Assembly: GCF_947498515.1 (NCBI RefSeq)
Contig: NZ_CANMKO010000011.1
Span: 62,001 to 126,000, forward strand
Length of the DNA: 64,000 bases
Source of the DNA: an uncultured Pelagimonas sp.
Lineage (GTDB): Bacteria; Pseudomonadota; Alphaproteobacteria; Rhodobacterales; Rhodobacteraceae
Direction of reading: 5' to 3'
A program made the translations under genes and the position numbers. Under the pieces are notes generated by a model that saw nothing but the letters and a program-made list of their open reading frames with translations, had not been told where the DNA came from and did no database searches. This document shows, piece after piece, positions 24,221 through 34,094 of the stretch. How positions within the stretch are numbered: position 1 is the first letter of the stretch; each line of letters starts with the position of its first letter.

Positions 24221-25315
24221 TCAAAACTTCCAACGCATCCCAAAATTGGTCGAGCTGGCATCGTGATACTCAGTCGTTTTCTCGTCAAAACTGTAAGAGG
24301 TGTAGCCGAGATAGGCTTCAAGATTGGCTTTGTCGATCTTTTGGACCGCCTGAACACCCCAGGACGTTGTGCGTGAGCCATCGCTGACAAAGCCCTTGCC
24401 GGAGTAGTAATCGGCGGACAAGGCGGTTTGACCGGCACCCCATAGATCACCCTTCCAGCCGGCTTTGACATAGCTATAGGTTCCGCCATCTGGGGCACCC
24501 CCGGCGGCAATCCGTCCGGTCAACCCGGTGTCGATGTGATGGAGCGCAAAGGACAGGGCGTATTGTTCGCTTGTGTCACCGTCATCGGTTTTCCAAAGGT
24601 AGCCTGCGCCCGCCGCCATTTTGACGCCGCCGCTTTCTCCGTTCCACGACAGGCCAATGTCATAGTAATCGGCATCGTCCGTATCACTCAGAAGGTTGCG
24701 CCCCCAGGCGACGCCAAAAGTCAGCCCGTTGAAATCCGGCGTGTCATAGCGAATGCGGGTGCGGCGCGGGCCGTCATAGTCGTTGAAGATGCTGGAAATT
24801 TTGACGTCGCTAAGCTCGTCACTCTCTGCATCCCTAAGAAAGTAACCACCGGTGTAATCCGGGCGAAAGGTGCCTTGTGCCAGACCGGTGCCACTAAAAT
24901 CCGCGCCTGAATTCCCGTCCGAGGCCATGCCGCCCTGACCAAGGGACAGCTTGCCGAAGCTGCCCGAATAAGAGACATCGACATGGCGGATTTTTGTTTC
25001 ATCCCACTCCCAGACCGGATTGCTATTTTGGCTATGGGCCGAGGAGGCGGGCAACCCTAGGGCCGCCTCAAACCGGAAGGTCAAAAGGCCCGAAGAGGTT
25101 GGGTTTTCAAGGAAAACCCCGATGCGGGAATTTGACGCCGAACTGTCACTCAGAGAAGCGTGAGTCTTTTTGCCGTCATCAAAAGTGATGTAGGCGGGGT
25201 TGAGTTGCCCGTAAAAGGTCGCGGTGCCACCAGACCCATTGGCATAGGTGAGTGGGTCCGCCAAACCGGGTGTTGCTAGGATCATGCTGGTGCCGCAGAG
25301 CAGGTGCCGGATCAT
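24221..25315 (-). CDS. outer-membrane porin (general diffusion type)
   Basis: The 364-residue precursor has a signal peptide ending near ATPGLA and then TATFYGQLNPAYITFDDG, the first beta strand of gram-negative porins. Alternating strands run to a terminal phenylalanine (FGMRWKF), the outer-membrane assembly signal. YSGSFGKLSLGQGGMASDG fits the constriction-loop region. A strong AGGAGG site precedes the ATG, as expected for an abundant protein. It lets small hydrophilic solutes through the outer membrane. Confidence 0.87.
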   Translation of the reverse strand: MIRHLLCGTSMILATPGLADPLTYANGSGGTATFYGQLNPAYITFDDGKKTHASLSDSSASNSRIGVFLENPTSSGLLTFRFEAALGLPASSAHSQNSNPVWEWDETKIRHVDVSYSGSFGKLSLGQGGMASDGNSGADFSGTGLAQGTFRPDYTGGYFLRDAESDELSDVKISSIFNDYDGPRRTRIRYDTPDFNGLTFGVAWGRNLLSDTDDADYYDIGLSWNGESGGVKMAAGAGYLWKTDDGDTSEQYALSFALHHIDTGLTGRIAAGGAPDGGTYSYVKAGWKGDLWGAGQTALSADYYSGKGFVSDGSRTTSWGVQAVQKIDKANLEAYLGYTSYSFDEKTTEYHDASSTNFGMRWKF

Positions 25316-25477
25316 GAAAACCTCCTGAGGTTGGGTCTTGCTGTATCACAGATCTGTCTTCACTACCAAAGCTTGTTAGAACATGTGTCTGGTCGTTTTG
25401 GGGGCGGTCTGACTCATTGTGTTTGTTGGAAAAAGGGGACTCGCAAAACCGCTTCAGGATGCCACGTATCCGGAATG

Positions 25478-25510
25478 AAAAAGGCCCCAACCGCAAGGTT
25501 GAGGCCCGTT
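25478..25510 (-). terminator. rho-independent terminator downstream of purL
   Basis: On the minus strand GGCCTCAACC, a four-base loop, GGTTGGGGCC, then a T-run. It lies about 40 bp beyond the purL stop. Confidence 0.85.
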
Positions 25511-25549
25511 TTAGCGTTTCAAAGGGGCCTGCACGCGGGCAATTGACCC

Positions 25550-27709
25550 TTATGCGAAATACCCAGCAAAGGCGTCACGGCTGATCTGAGACAGCTCGGA
25601 CAACGGGGCTTCGGAGCCGCCGAATTTGACCGTGTCGCCGGTGAATTTACCAACAGAGGAGATGGGAACCCCGGCCTGACCAGCGGCCATCATCAGGGCT
25701 TCGGCCTGATCAAAGTTGCAGGCGACCAAATAGCGGCCCTGATCTTCGCCAAACAGTTGCGCTGTGTCGTCGGTGTCGAGCTGAACGCCAACGCCCGAGG
25801 CTTCGGCCATTTCAAAGGCCGCCAGTGCCAGACCGCCATCCGAGAGGTCAGAGCAGCATTTGATCAGCGCGCGTTGGTCGCGGATGAAATCGCCGTTGCG
25901 CCGTTCCGCCGCCAGATCAACGGCGGGTGCGTCGCCGTCTTCGCGGTTGAACACCTCGGCGAGAAGGGCGGATTGGCCCAGATGCCCTTCGGTTTCGCCA
26001 ATCAACAGGGCGACATGACCGTCGCGGGCATAGTCAAGGATCGGCTCTTCGTCGGCGGCAATCAGGCCAACGGCGCCGATGGTTGGTGTCGGCAAAATGC
26101 CCTGACCGTCGGTTTCGTTATAAAGCGAGACGTTGCCCGAAACGATCGGCATATCAAGCGCGATGCAGGCCTGACCGATGCCGTCCAACGCGCCAACAAA
26201 CTGGCCCATGATCTCGGGCTTTTCGGGATTGCCGAAATTCAGGTTGTCGGTGGTGGCCAAGGGTTTTGCCCCGGTAGCGCAGAGGTTGCGGAAGGCTTCT
26301 GCAACGGCTTGCTTGCCGCCCTCAACCGGATTTGCCTTGACATAACGGGGGGTTACGTCACTGGTAAAGGCCAGTTGTTTGTCGGTACCATGCACGCGGA
26401 TCACGCCCGCGCCATAACCCGGAACGCGGACCGTGTCGGCCATCACTTGGCTGTCGTATTGCTGGTAAACCCATTCGCGGCTAGAATAGTTGGTCGATCC
26501 GATCAGCGCCTTGAGCGCGTCGATGCCATCAACCTGTGGCACGTCTTCGAGCGGGTCCGCCGCAGGCGTGGCGACCCACGGGCGGTCATATTCGGGCGCG
26601 GTCGAGCTGAGTTTCGACAGCTCCATATCGGCTTTGACTTCGCCGTTGTGCACGATGAGGAAGCGGTCTTCGGCCAGTGTTTCACCGACGACGGCAAAAT
26701 CGAGATCCCATTTGACGAAAACGGCGCGGGCTTCGGCCTCTTTCGCCGGGTCGAGAACCATCAGCATCCGTTCTTGGGATTCCGATAGCATCATTTCATA
26801 GGCAGTCATGTTCTCTTCGCGCTGGGGCACGTTTTCGAGATCAAGACGCACGCCAAGTTTGCCCTTGTCGCCCATTTCAACGGCGGAACACGTGAGGCCA
26901 GCGGCCCCCATATCCTGGATCGAAATAACCGCGCCGGTCTGCATCAGCTCAAGCGTGGCTTCCATCAGACGTTTTTCGGTGAACGGGTCTCCGACCTGAA
27001 CGGTGGGGCGTTTTTCTTCAATAGAATCATCGAATTCCGCCGATGCCATGGTGGCACCGCCAACACCGTCACGGCCGGTTTTCGCCCCGAGGTAAACAAC
27101 CGGGCGACCCACACCAGAGGCGGCGGAGTAGAAGATTTTGTCGGCATCCGCGAGGCCCGCCGCAAAGGCATTCACAAGGCAGTTGCCATTATAGGCGGGG
27201 TGAAAGCGCACTTCGCCGCCAACGGTCGGGACACCAAAGGCGTTGCCGTAGCCGCCAACACCTTCGACCACACCATGCACAAGCTGGCGGGTTTTGGGGT
27301 GATCTTTTTCACCAAAAGAGAGCGCGTTCATCGCCGCGATCGGGCGGGCACCCATTGTAAAGACGTCACGCAGAATGCCGCCAACACCAGTGGCCGCACC
27401 TTGGTAGGGTTCGATGTAAGATGGGTGGTTGTGGCTTTCCATTTTGAAAACAACAGCTTGACCGTCGCCAATGTCAACCACACCGGCGTTTTCACCGGGG
27501 CCACAGATAACCTGAGGGCCATCAACGGGCAGCTTTTTCAGGTGCAGTTTTGAGGATTTGTAAGAGCAATGTTCGTTCCACATCGCGCTGAAAATACCAA
27601 GTTCGGTGAAGGTGGGTTCGCGGCCCATGATCTCTAGAATGCGGTCATATTCTTCGGCGTTGATCCCGTGGGATTCAATCAGCTCTGTGGTGATGGCCGG
27701 TTCGGTCAT
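25550..27709 (-). CDS. purL: phosphoribosylformylglycinamidine synthase, PurL subunit
   Basis: PurL (719 residues) is the ATP-dependent synthetase subunit that, with PurQ and PurS, converts FGAR to FGAM in purine synthesis. Landmarks are [23 protein letters not shown], the [14 protein letters not shown] loop, [21 protein letters not shown] and the duplicated C-terminal AIR-synthetase-like half with [16 protein letters not shown]. It is the small PurL form, so separate purS and purQ genes are expected elsewhere. The ATG is preceded by AGGGGA. Confidence 0.97.
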   Translation of the reverse strand: MTEPAITTELIESHGINAEEYDRILEIMGREPTFTELGIFSAMWNEHCSYKSSKLHLKKLPVDGPQVICGPGENAGVVDIGDGQAVVFKMESHNHPSYIEPYQGAATGVGGILRDVFTMGARPIAAMNALSFGEKDHPKTRQLVHGVVEGVGGYGNAFGVPTVGGEVRFHPAYNGNCLVNAFAAGLADADKIFYSAASGVGRPVVYLGAKTGRDGVGGATMASAEFDDSIEEKRPTVQVGDPFTEKRLMEATLELMQTGAVISIQDMGAAGLTCSAVEMGDKGKLGVRLDLENVPQREENMTAYEMMLSESQERMLMVLDPAKEAEARAVFVKWDLDFAVVGETLAEDRFLIVHNGEVKADMELSKLSSTAPEYDRPWVATPAADPLEDVPQVDGIDALKALIGSTNYSSREWVYQQYDSQVMADTVRVPGYGAGVIRVHGTDKQLAFTSDVTPRYVKANPVEGGKQAVAEAFRNLCATGAKPLATTDNLNFGNPEKPEIMGQFVGALDGIGQACIALDMPIVSGNVSLYNETDGQGILPTPTIGAVGLIAADEEPILDYARDGHVALLIGETEGHLGQSALLAEVFNREDGDAPAVDLAAERRNGDFIRDQRALIKCCSDLSDGGLALAAFEMAEASGVGVQLDTDDTAQLFGEDQGRYLVACNFDQAEALMMAAGQAGVPISSVGKFTGDTVKFGGSEAPLSELSQISRDAFAGYFA

Positions 27710-27801
27710 GGGGGTCCCCTAATATCGTAGTGGCAGGTGTTGCGCGCTCTTTACGACAAGCATCACGAAAGGGGAAGGGGGAAGCGCAGAGGGGGCGGCA
27801 G

Positions 27802-27863
27802 GAGGGGCAAGCCCCTCTTGGCCTTTGGCCAATTCACCCCGGGATATTTTGGGAAAGAAGAAG
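27802..27863 (+). repeat. hairpin plus CCCCGGGATATTT repeat, copy 1
   Basis: GAGGGGC-AA-GCCCCTC (27802-27817) is followed by CCCCGGGATATTT and then TGGGAAAGAAGAAG (27837-27863). The second copy at 40698-40742 has the same order of parts and differs at two of 27 bases in the box. Confidence 0.7.
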
Positions 27864-28085
27864 ACAGGCGGACGGGGGTTAAAGGGGCGCGCGGTGACGG
27901 TAATGCGGCGGTCGGGGTTTGGGCAACGGGGCTATTTGGACAAAACTGCGCGAGCTTGGGGGAGATTGGGTAGGGGTGTTTGGGGCGAGGGCGGACGTTG
28001 CGCGTGGCAATCAGTACGATACTGGCCGAGTTTGGGGGAGATTGATCAAGGGGCGAGGGCGTGGCACCCGAGCCGGGTGGTTTTT

Positions 28086-28120
28086 GGTTAAAAGCGGTTA
28101 GGATAGGTTAAAAGCGGTAT
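28086..28120. repeat. two direct repeats GGTTAAAAGCGGT
   Basis: The 13-mer occurs at 28086-28098 and 28106-28118, start to start 20 bp. Role unknown; a regulator binding on two successive helical turns is possible. Confidence 0.5.
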
Positions 28121-28246
28121 GCTGGGGAGTGCGGGCACGTGTTTTGGCCCGCGTGCCTTGGAAAGGCCTTCGCGCTGCTGATGCCTTGTCTTGGTCGGAA
28201 ACACAGGGGAGTTGCGGACGGCCGCGCGCCCGACTGCGCCATGACC

Positions 28247-28825
28247 CTAGCGCAGAATGGTATCGGGGCGGGCGGTGTTGCGTTGGTCCAGTGTGAGAAC
28301 GGTGGGCGTGACAATCGGGGTTTTGTCATCGTTGAAAAAGGGGGTGACCTTGGCATTCCCAGCCAGCGCGGTTTTCGCGGCACGCCAGAACATTGAATAG
28401 ACCGCACCGGGGACGCCGCGCTGGCGCACCTTGCTCGAGGCGGCGGCGGTGTTGGCGTGACAGCTTACGCGGCCATAGTGATCATGGCCTATGGGCAGCA
28501 CAGCACCGACAAAGGGCATCGTTGGCGTGGGAAGCGTGTTGGCGATCGGGGTGTTGCAGCAGGTGGTGTACCAGCGCAGCAATCCCTTGGGACTTAGGCG
28601 CATTACGCCGAGGTGTTCTTGGCCCTTGTCAAAAACAAACTGGTCAGGTGTGGTTTGAAAGATCTGGGTGCCACCGTTTTTGAGAAACCCGTCTTCGACG
28701 CCAAGGTGGCGCGGTTCGCACTGACAATCGACGCAGTAGCACATGACATGACGCCCGGCGGCCCCTTGTTTAATATGCCATGCAACTTTGCCGCAACGAC
28801 AGTTTAGCGAACATTTATCGGCCAT
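28247..28825 (-). CDS. DUF6151 / CENP-V (GFA)-like zinc protein
   Basis: The 192-residue protein starts MADKCSLNCRCGKVAWHI, with CxCG and a later CYCVDCQ set and a TTCCNTPIANT segment, the cysteine arrangement of GFA/CENP-V-like zinc-binding proteins. I recall the DUF6151 family having this plan. Its reaction is not known. An AAAGGG site precedes the ATG. It is followed, in transcription order, by the G-rich gap and preceded by the DUF454 gene 25 bp upstream, so the two may be co-transcribed. Confidence 0.72.
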   Translation of the reverse strand: MADKCSLNCRCGKVAWHIKQGAAGRHVMCYCVDCQCEPRHLGVEDGFLKNGGTQIFQTTPDQFVFDKGQEHLGVMRLSPKGLLRWYTTCCNTPIANTLPTPTMPFVGAVLPIGHDHYGRVSCHANTAAASSKVRQRGVPGAVYSMFWRAAKTALAGNAKVTPFFNDDKTPIVTPTVLTLDQRNTARPDTILR

Positions 28826-28850
28826 GTCGTACCCTTTACTTTGGTTTCAC

Positions 28851-29282
28851 TCAGTCCTTAGGCCCATCGGGACGCGACAAGACATACCACGCCGCCCCCG
28901 ACAAACAGATGGCTTGGATGATCAACACATGTACCGGCAAACGCAAGGCGAGGCTGAGCAAAAATGCCGCGAGCATCATGCCTCCTGCCAGTTTCTTGTG
29001 TTTGCGGGCGATGGCACCGTGATCTTCCCATGCCAGAATGGGTTCGCCAAAGGTTGGGTGGGTTTCGAGCCAGAGGCGTAGGCGCGGCGAACCTTTGCCA
29101 AAGCAAAAGGCCGCAAGCAGGACAAAAGGTGTGGTTGGCAAGATTGGCAGGACAATACCAATCACCCCAAGCGCGAGGCTTAGACCGCCAAATAAAACCC
29201 AAAACGGGCGGGCCAATTTATGATGTGGTTTGTCGGACAAGAGATGCGCCTGTGGTTGTTGAATGGCAACATGGCGCATCAT
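28851..29282 (-). CDS. DUF454 (YbaN-type) inner-membrane protein
   Basis: The 143-residue protein has an N-terminal cytoplasmic tail and the DUF454 signature [19 protein letters not shown], then [21 protein letters not shown]. Three or four transmembrane segments are predicted by eye. YbaN-family proteins are of unknown function. Two adjacent ATGs (29282, 29279) can start it. It lies 25 bp upstream of the DUF6151 gene on the same strand. Confidence 0.85.
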   Translation of the reverse strand: MMRHVAIQQPQAHLLSDKPHHKLARPFWVLFGGLSLALGVIGIVLPILPTTPFVLLAAFCFGKGSPRLRLWLETHPTFGEPILAWEDHGAIARKHKKLAGGMMLAAFLLSLALRLPVHVLIIQAICLSGAAWYVLSRPDGPKD

Positions 29283-29332
29283 GAGGCGAATGCAAGGGGG
29301 GCGGGATGCAAGGGCGCGACAGTTGGGTCTTT

Positions 29333-29363
29333 AAAGAAAAAAGGCCGAGCTCAAAGCTCGGCC
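29333..29363 (-). terminator. strong rho-independent terminator upstream of the DUF454 gene
   Basis: On the minus strand GGCCGAGCT, three-base loop, AGCTCGGCC, then a T-run interrupted once by C. It lies 172 bp beyond the lysR stop, leaving a long transcribed tail or a separate small RNA. Confidence 0.85.
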
Positions 29364-29534
29364 GAAGTCCAACAGGGAGGTGATGGTGCTGCTATTGCTA
29401 GCGCGTCACCATCATGTGCTGAATATGGCATCGCTTTAGGAACGATCAAGAATAAAGATGTCGCACCTGCAGCATTGCCGCTATGCGTTGTGCGCATACC
29501 ACACTGTGCTTTTCTCGCATCGGTTGTATTTGAA
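29364..29534 (-). ncRNA. possible small RNA or structured 3' UTR of lysR
   Basis: This 171-bp stretch between the lysR stop and a strong terminator holds no supported gene on the minus strand. It contains an 8-bp stem (TGATGGTG at 29381-29388 with CACCATCA at 29407-29414). The minus strand carries CACCTCCCTG (29382-29373), an anti-Shine-Dalgarno-like run as found in some alphaproteobacterial small RNAs. I see no clear promoter. Confidence 0.25.
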
Positions 29535-30440
29535 CTAAGTCTGATCGCTTAGTGCGCGTAGGGATCGGCGGTGTTCGGTGATTTCCTCTTGGACAAAATC
29601 GCGGAATGCAGAAACGCGCTTAGATTGACGCAATTCCTCGGGATATGCCAGAAAAACAGGCACTTCTACGGATTCGACTTCGGGGAGAACCCGCACGACC
29701 TGGGGGTTTCCGTCGATAATATAGTTGGGCAAGACACCAATGCCGAGATTGGATTGCACCGCCTGCAAGACGCCAAAGTAGTTGTTGACGGTCAGGGTGG
29801 TCTTAACGATCGACAAGAGTTGTTGATTGAGCTGCAAACCGGCGCTGACCTGCGCCGATTGGGTGTTTTGGCAGATCAAACGGTGATCTTGCATGTCCTC
29901 GACGCTTTCGGGGGTGCCGTTTTTTTCGAGGTATTCGGGGGAGGCATAGAGGCGCATCCGAATGGCCATCAGCCGTTTGCGGATCAGATCGGCCTGACTT
30001 GGTTCTTTCATACGGATGGCGACATCGGCCTCGCGCATGGGGAGGTCGAGCACGTTTTCGGCCAGCATCAGGTCAATTTTGAGATCGGGGTATTTTTCGT
30101 AGAACTTGGCAAGGCGCGGGGCGAGCCACATGGCGCCAAAGCCATGGGTGGTGGTGACGCGCAATTCGCCAAACACTTCTTCTTCGCTGTCGTGTATGCG
30201 GGCGGTGGCGGCCTCGATGCGTTTGACCATCGCCGAGGTGGCGTCAAACAACAGCTCACCTTGTTCGGTGAGGATCAACCCGCGCGCATGGCGGTGAAAC
30301 AGTGTGGTTTTGAGCGAATCCTCGAGCGCCCGGATTTGCCGGGACACAGCCGATTGCGACAAATGCAAGGAATCACCCGCATGGGTGAGACTGCCTGCAT
30401 CAGCGACCGCATGAAATATTCGTAGCTTGTCCCAGTCCAT
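29535..30440 (-). CDS. LysR family transcriptional regulator
   Basis: The 301-residue regulator has an N-terminal winged helix (MDWDKLRIFHAVADAGSLTH and LSQSAVSRQIRALEDSL) and a LysR substrate-binding domain with GELRVTTTHGFGAMWLAPRL. It is divergent from the indolepyruvate oxidoreductase gene with 167 bp between the starts, an arrangement in which LysR proteins often regulate the neighbour. The effector is not known. Confidence 0.9.
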   Translation of the reverse strand: MDWDKLRIFHAVADAGSLTHAGDSLHLSQSAVSRQIRALEDSLKTTLFHRHARGLILTEQGELLFDATSAMVKRIEAATARIHDSEEEVFGELRVTTTHGFGAMWLAPRLAKFYEKYPDLKIDLMLAENVLDLPMREADVAIRMKEPSQADLIRKRLMAIRMRLYASPEYLEKNGTPESVEDMQDHRLICQNTQSAQVSAGLQLNQQLLSIVKTTLTVNNYFGVLQAVQSNLGIGVLPNYIIDGNPQVVRVLPEVESVEVPVFLAYPEELRQSKRVSAFRDFVQEEITEHRRSLRALSDQT

Positions 30441-30542
30441 AATCGCAACTTTCGCCTCTGTTAGCGCCGTCTTTACGACATAACCTCATAGATTAAAGGG
30501 AACATAACGTAACGGGTGAAAATAACAAAAAATTCCCTATAC

Positions 30543-30561
30543 AGGTCAGCAATTGTGACCT
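30543..30561. promoter_or_regulatory. candidate LysR operator before the oxidoreductase gene
   Basis: AGGTCA-N7-TGACCT, which contains the LysR T-N11-A pattern (TCAGCAATTGTGA), lies 47 bp upstream of the start at 30608 and next to a possible -10 CTATAC (30537-30542). Confidence 0.4.
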
Positions 30562-30607
30562 AATATTGCCCGAAGATAAAGTACACTTCGGCGAGGGGAG
30601 GCGCGCG

Positions 30608-33600
30608 ATGAGCACTCAAAAAGTTTCACTGAACGACCGTTTTGATCTAAGCAAAGATCAAGTTTTGCTTAATGGCACACAGGCTCTGGTGCGTTTGATG
30701 CTCACCCAAGCCGCCCGTGACAAGGCCGCGGGTCTTGATACCGCTGGCTATGTCACCGGGTATCGCGGATCGCCGCTTGGTGCGGTTGATCTTCAGATGA
30801 CCAAGGCGGAAAAATTCCTAAGCGCCGCGCAGGTTAAGTTTCAAGAAGGTCTTAACGAAGACCTGGCCGCCACCGCATTATGGGGCGCGCAGCAGGCGGA
30901 ATTGCGCGGCGAGGGCAAACATGACGGTGTGTTTGGCCTTTGGTACGGCAAGGGGCCGGGGGTTGATCGCTCGGGCGATGTGATGCGTCATGCCAATATG
31001 GCGGGCACCTCGCAATATGGCGGTGTGTTGATGGCCATGGGTGACGACCACACTGGCGAAAGTTCGACCGTGCTGCACCAATCGGAATGGGCGCTTGTTG
31101 ATGCCTATATGCCGGTGGTGTCGCCGGCAGGTGTGCAGGAAATCATCGATTATGGCATTTATGGTCTGGCACTATCGCGCTATGCGGGAGTCTGGGTTGG
31201 GTTGAAAACCATGAAGGACACGGTTGAAGCCACAGCCGTTGTTGATGGGCGTCCAGAGCGGATGCAGGTTGTTTTGCCGAGTGATTTCGAAATGCCCGAG
31301 GGCGGGTTGAACATCCGACTTGGTGACACGCCCCATGCGCAAGAAACGCGCATGATTGATTACAAACGGTTCGCCGCCGAGGCGTTTAGCCATGCCAACA
31401 AAATGGACAAACGCATGTGGGGCAAGCCGGGTGCCAAGATCGGTTTTGTTTCGGCGGGCAAGAACTGGCTCGATCTGCAACACGCGATGTCGTTGCTTGG
31501 TGTTGATGAGGGTGAGGCCGAACGGCTTGGCATCACCACCTATAAGGTCGGGCAAACATTCCCCTTGGATATGAAGGGCTTTAATGAGTGGGCCGATGGC
31601 CTTGATCTCATTGTTGTTATTGAAGAAAAACGTAAACTGATCGAGGTGCAGATCAAAGAGGCGATCTTTGACAACCGCAAGGGGCGGCGGGTTTACGGAT
31701 GGTACAAGGGGGGCACCGGCAACCTTGGCCGCGAAGAATTGTTCCCAACCCGCGGGGCGCTTGACCCGATTTGGATCGCACAAAAGCTTGGTCAGATTCT
31801 GATCGAAGAGGGGCGCGGCACCGACGCGATCCAAGGTGGGTTGACGCAGTTGGCGGAAATCACCCGCGCCGATAATGCCGAAGAAATCGCTACACGGACG
31901 CCGTGGTTCTGTTCGGGTTGCCCTCACAACAGCTCGACCAAAGTGCCCGAAGGGTCGCGCGCCTATGCCGGGATCGGCTGTCATTATATGGTGCAATGGA
32001 TGGACCGCGAGACCTCGGGCTTTACCCATATGGGGGCCGAGGGCGCAAATTGGGTCGGCGAAGCACCGTTTTCCAATACCGAACATGTGTTCCAAAACCT
32101 TGGCGATGGCACCTATAACCATTCTGGCGTTTTGGCTATCCGCTCTGCTTTGGCAGCGGGCACCACAATGACGTATAAAATCCTTTATAATGACGCGGTG
32201 GCCATGACCGGCGGCCAGCCTAACGAAGGTGGGCTAAGTGCGCCGCGCATTGCCGCCGAAGTGATGGCTATGGGGGTGCGCACTCTCGCTGTGGTTTACG
32301 ACGAAAAAGAGGACGTTGATCAAAGCCTTTTCCCAAAGGGGTTGGAGTTCTTTGAACGGGCAGAATTGCCGAATGTTCAGGCGCGCATGGCCAAGACCAC
32401 AGGCGTGTCGGTGATCCTATATATCCAGACCTGCGCGGCCGAAAAACGCCGCCGTCGCAAGCGCGGGTTGTTCCCCGATCCGGACAAGCGGGTGTTTATC
32501 AACACCGATGTCTGCGAGGGCTGTGGCGATTGCGGGGTGCAATCCAACTGTGTGTCCATCGTGCCAGCCGAGACCGAATTGGGTCGCAAGCGAGCGATTG
32601 ATCAATCGTCCTGCAACAAGGATTTCTCATGCGTGAACGGCTTCTGCCCGTCCTTTGTGACGGTTGAGGGCGGCACGGTGAAAAAGGCCGCGACCCGTGA
32701 ATTGGAACTTCCTGATCTAAGCGAGCCGCAATTGCCCACGATCAACGGCACCCATAACGTGGTGATCACCGGGGTTGGCGGCACCGGAGTTGTGACCATC
32801 GGCGCGGTTCTGGCACAGGCGGCGCAGGTCGATGGCAAAGGCGCGGCGATGATGGAAATGGCCGGGTTGGCGCAAAAGGGCGGGGCGGTGCATATCCATC
32901 TGCGTCTGGCCAATAAACCGTCTGATATCAGTGCGGTACGTGTTGCCACCGGCGAATGTGATGCGCTGATTGGCGGCGATTTGGTGGTCTCGGCGGGGGC
33001 GAAAACCCTTGGTCTGACAAGCACGGGCCGGACCGGCGCGGTGGTCAACAGCCACGAGATTGTCACCGGGGCCTTTACGCAGGAACCGAATTTCGCATTG
33101 CCATCCGACCGCCTGCAATTGGCGTTACAAGCGCGGATGCAGGACAAGGTGGCCTTGTTTGATGCCTCGGACCTGGCCAAGGCGACGTTGGGCGACAGCA
33201 TCTTTTCCAACATGATGATCCTTGGTGCGGCGTGGCAAAACGGGTTGGTCCCGCTAAGCCATGAGGCGATCACCACGGCGATTGATCTGAATGGCGCAGC
33301 GGTTGAGAAAAACCTACGCGCCTTTGAGATTGGGCGTTGGGCGGCGGAATTCCCAAGCGAAGCAGCGGATTTTGTCACGCCAAACGTGGTTGATATGCCC
33401 AAGAGCCTTGAGGACAAGATCGCCTATCGGCGTGATCATCTTGTGGCTTATCAGGGCAAGGGACTGGCCAAGCGTTACGACAAGTTGCTGGCGCAGATTG
33501 GTGATGATGCTTTGAAAGAAGCGGTGGCCAAGGGCTATCACAAGCTCTTGACCTATAAGGATGAATACGAGGTGGCACGTCTTCATTTGGACAGCCATGC

Positions 33601-34027
33601 CAAAGCATCCGAGGCCTTTGATGGTGATCTGAAAATGACCTTCCATCTTGCACCGCCCTTGTTGTCAAAGATGGGTCCAAACGGTCGCCCGGCCAAAAAG
33701 GAATACGGCGAGGGGATGCTGCGTTGGTTCAAGTTGCTGGCCAAGATGAAAGGGCTACGCGGTACGCCGTTGGATGTGTTTGGTCGCACAGAAGAGCGCA
33801 AAATGGAGCGCGCTTTGATCAAGCAATATGAGCGGGACATGGCCGAATGGTTGCCCAAGGCGGCGCAGGTTGATGGCGATGCGTTGATGGCGCTGGCCGA
33901 GTTGCCCCTGCAAATCCGCGGCTTTGGGCCGGTGAAACAGGCCAATGAAGCCAAGGCCGCCAAGCGCCGCGAAGAGATTTTGGCGGCGTTGAAGCAAGGG
34001 CCGGAGGTGCGGGCGGCGGCGCAGTAG
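30608..34027 (+). CDS. indolepyruvate:ferredoxin oxidoreductase (fused alpha/beta form)
   Basis: This 1139-residue single-chain enzyme decarboxylates aryl pyruvates such as indolepyruvate to acyl-CoA with ferredoxin as acceptor, linked to amino-acid breakdown. The N-terminal half is thiamine-diphosphate-binding (GYVTGYRGSPLGAVD), a central iron-sulfur part has CEGCGDCGVQSNC near residues 634-646, and the C-terminal gamma-like domain has VVITGVGGTGVVTIGAVLAQ. The ATG at 30608 has GGGGAGG upstream; an in-frame TTG at 30566 would add 14 residues. It is divergent from lysR. Confidence 0.93.
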   Translation: MSTQKVSLNDRFDLSKDQVLLNGTQALVRLMLTQAARDKAAGLDTAGYVTGYRGSPLGAVDLQMTKAEKFLSAAQVKFQEGLNEDLAATALWGAQQAELRGEGKHDGVFGLWYGKGPGVDRSGDVMRHANMAGTSQYGGVLMAMGDDHTGESSTVLHQSEWALVDAYMPVVSPAGVQEIIDYGIYGLALSRYAGVWVGLKTMKDTVEATAVVDGRPERMQVVLPSDFEMPEGGLNIRLGDTPHAQETRMIDYKRFAAEAFSHANKMDKRMWGKPGAKIGFVSAGKNWLDLQHAMSLLGVDEGEAERLGITTYKVGQTFPLDMKGFNEWADGLDLIVVIEEKRKLIEVQIKEAIFDNRKGRRVYGWYKGGTGNLGREELFPTRGALDPIWIAQKLGQILIEEGRGTDAIQGGLTQLAEITRADNAEEIATRTPWFCSGCPHNSSTKVPEGSRAYAGIGCHYMVQWMDRETSGFTHMGAEGANWVGEAPFSNTEHVFQNLGDGTYNHSGVLAIRSALAAGTTMTYKILYNDAVAMTGGQPNEGGLSAPRIAAEVMAMGVRTLAVVYDEKEDVDQSLFPKGLEFFERAELPNVQARMAKTTGVSVILYIQTCAAEKRRRRKRGLFPDPDKRVFINTDVCEGCGDCGVQSNCVSIVPAETELGRKRAIDQSSCNKDFSCVNGFCPSFVTVEGGTVKKAATRELELPDLSEPQLPTINGTHNVVITGVGGTGVVTIGAVLAQAAQVDGKGAAMMEMAGLAQKGGAVHIHLRLANKPSDISAVRVATGECDALIGGDLVVSAGAKTLGLTSTGRTGAVVNSHEIVTGAFTQEPNFALPSDRLQLALQARMQDKVALFDASDLAKATLGDSIFSNMMILGAAWQNGLVPLSHEAITTAIDLNGAAVEKNLRAFEIGRWAAEFPSEAADFVTPNVVDMPKSLEDKIAYRRDHLVAYQGKGLAKRYDKLLAQIGDDALKEAVAKGYHKLLTYKDEYEVARLHLDSHAKASEAFDGDLKMTFHLAPPLLSKMGPNGRPAKKEYGEGMLRWFKLLAKMKGLRGTPLDVFGRTEERKMERALIKQYERDMAEWLPKAAQVDGDALMALAELPLQIRGFGPVKQANEAKAAKRREEILAALKQGPEVRAAAQ

Positions 34028-34040
34028 AACCCCGCCGATC

Positions 34041-34070
34041 TGCCCGATCAGATCAGAATTTGGTCGGGCA
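34041..34070. terminator. weak hairpin between convergent genes
   Basis: TGCCCGA (34041-34047) and TCGGGCA (34064-34070) pair across a 16-base loop just after the oxidoreductase stop. There is no T-run, so termination is uncertain. Confidence 0.35.
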
Positions 34071-34094
34071 ACCATAACCTTGGGTGCGCATGGT

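Larger units (their letters stand above)
27710..28246. other. 537-bp G-rich gap upstream of purL
   Basis: No gene is supported here. The open frames on the plus strand have skewed, low-complexity composition. The gap holds a hairpin (27802-27817), the CCCCGGGATATTT repeat (27837-27863), two similar TTGGGGGAGATTG tracts near 27955 and 28032, and two exact copies of GGTTAAAAGCGGT. The purL promoter must lie in it, but I cannot place it. Confidence 0.5.

Noticed and set aside
27737-28101. Several open plus-strand frames in the gap upstream of purL
   Set aside because: Their translations are G/R/W-rich low-complexity sequence produced by the G-rich DNA; no family resemblance or good ribosome site.
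29383-29439. A tiny plus-strand frame MVLLLLARHHHVLNMASL resembling a leader peptide, with AGGGAGGTG before it
   Set aside because: The Shine-Dalgarno spacing is too short, nothing on the plus strand downstream is a biosynthetic gene, and the sequence is better explained by the minus-strand structure.
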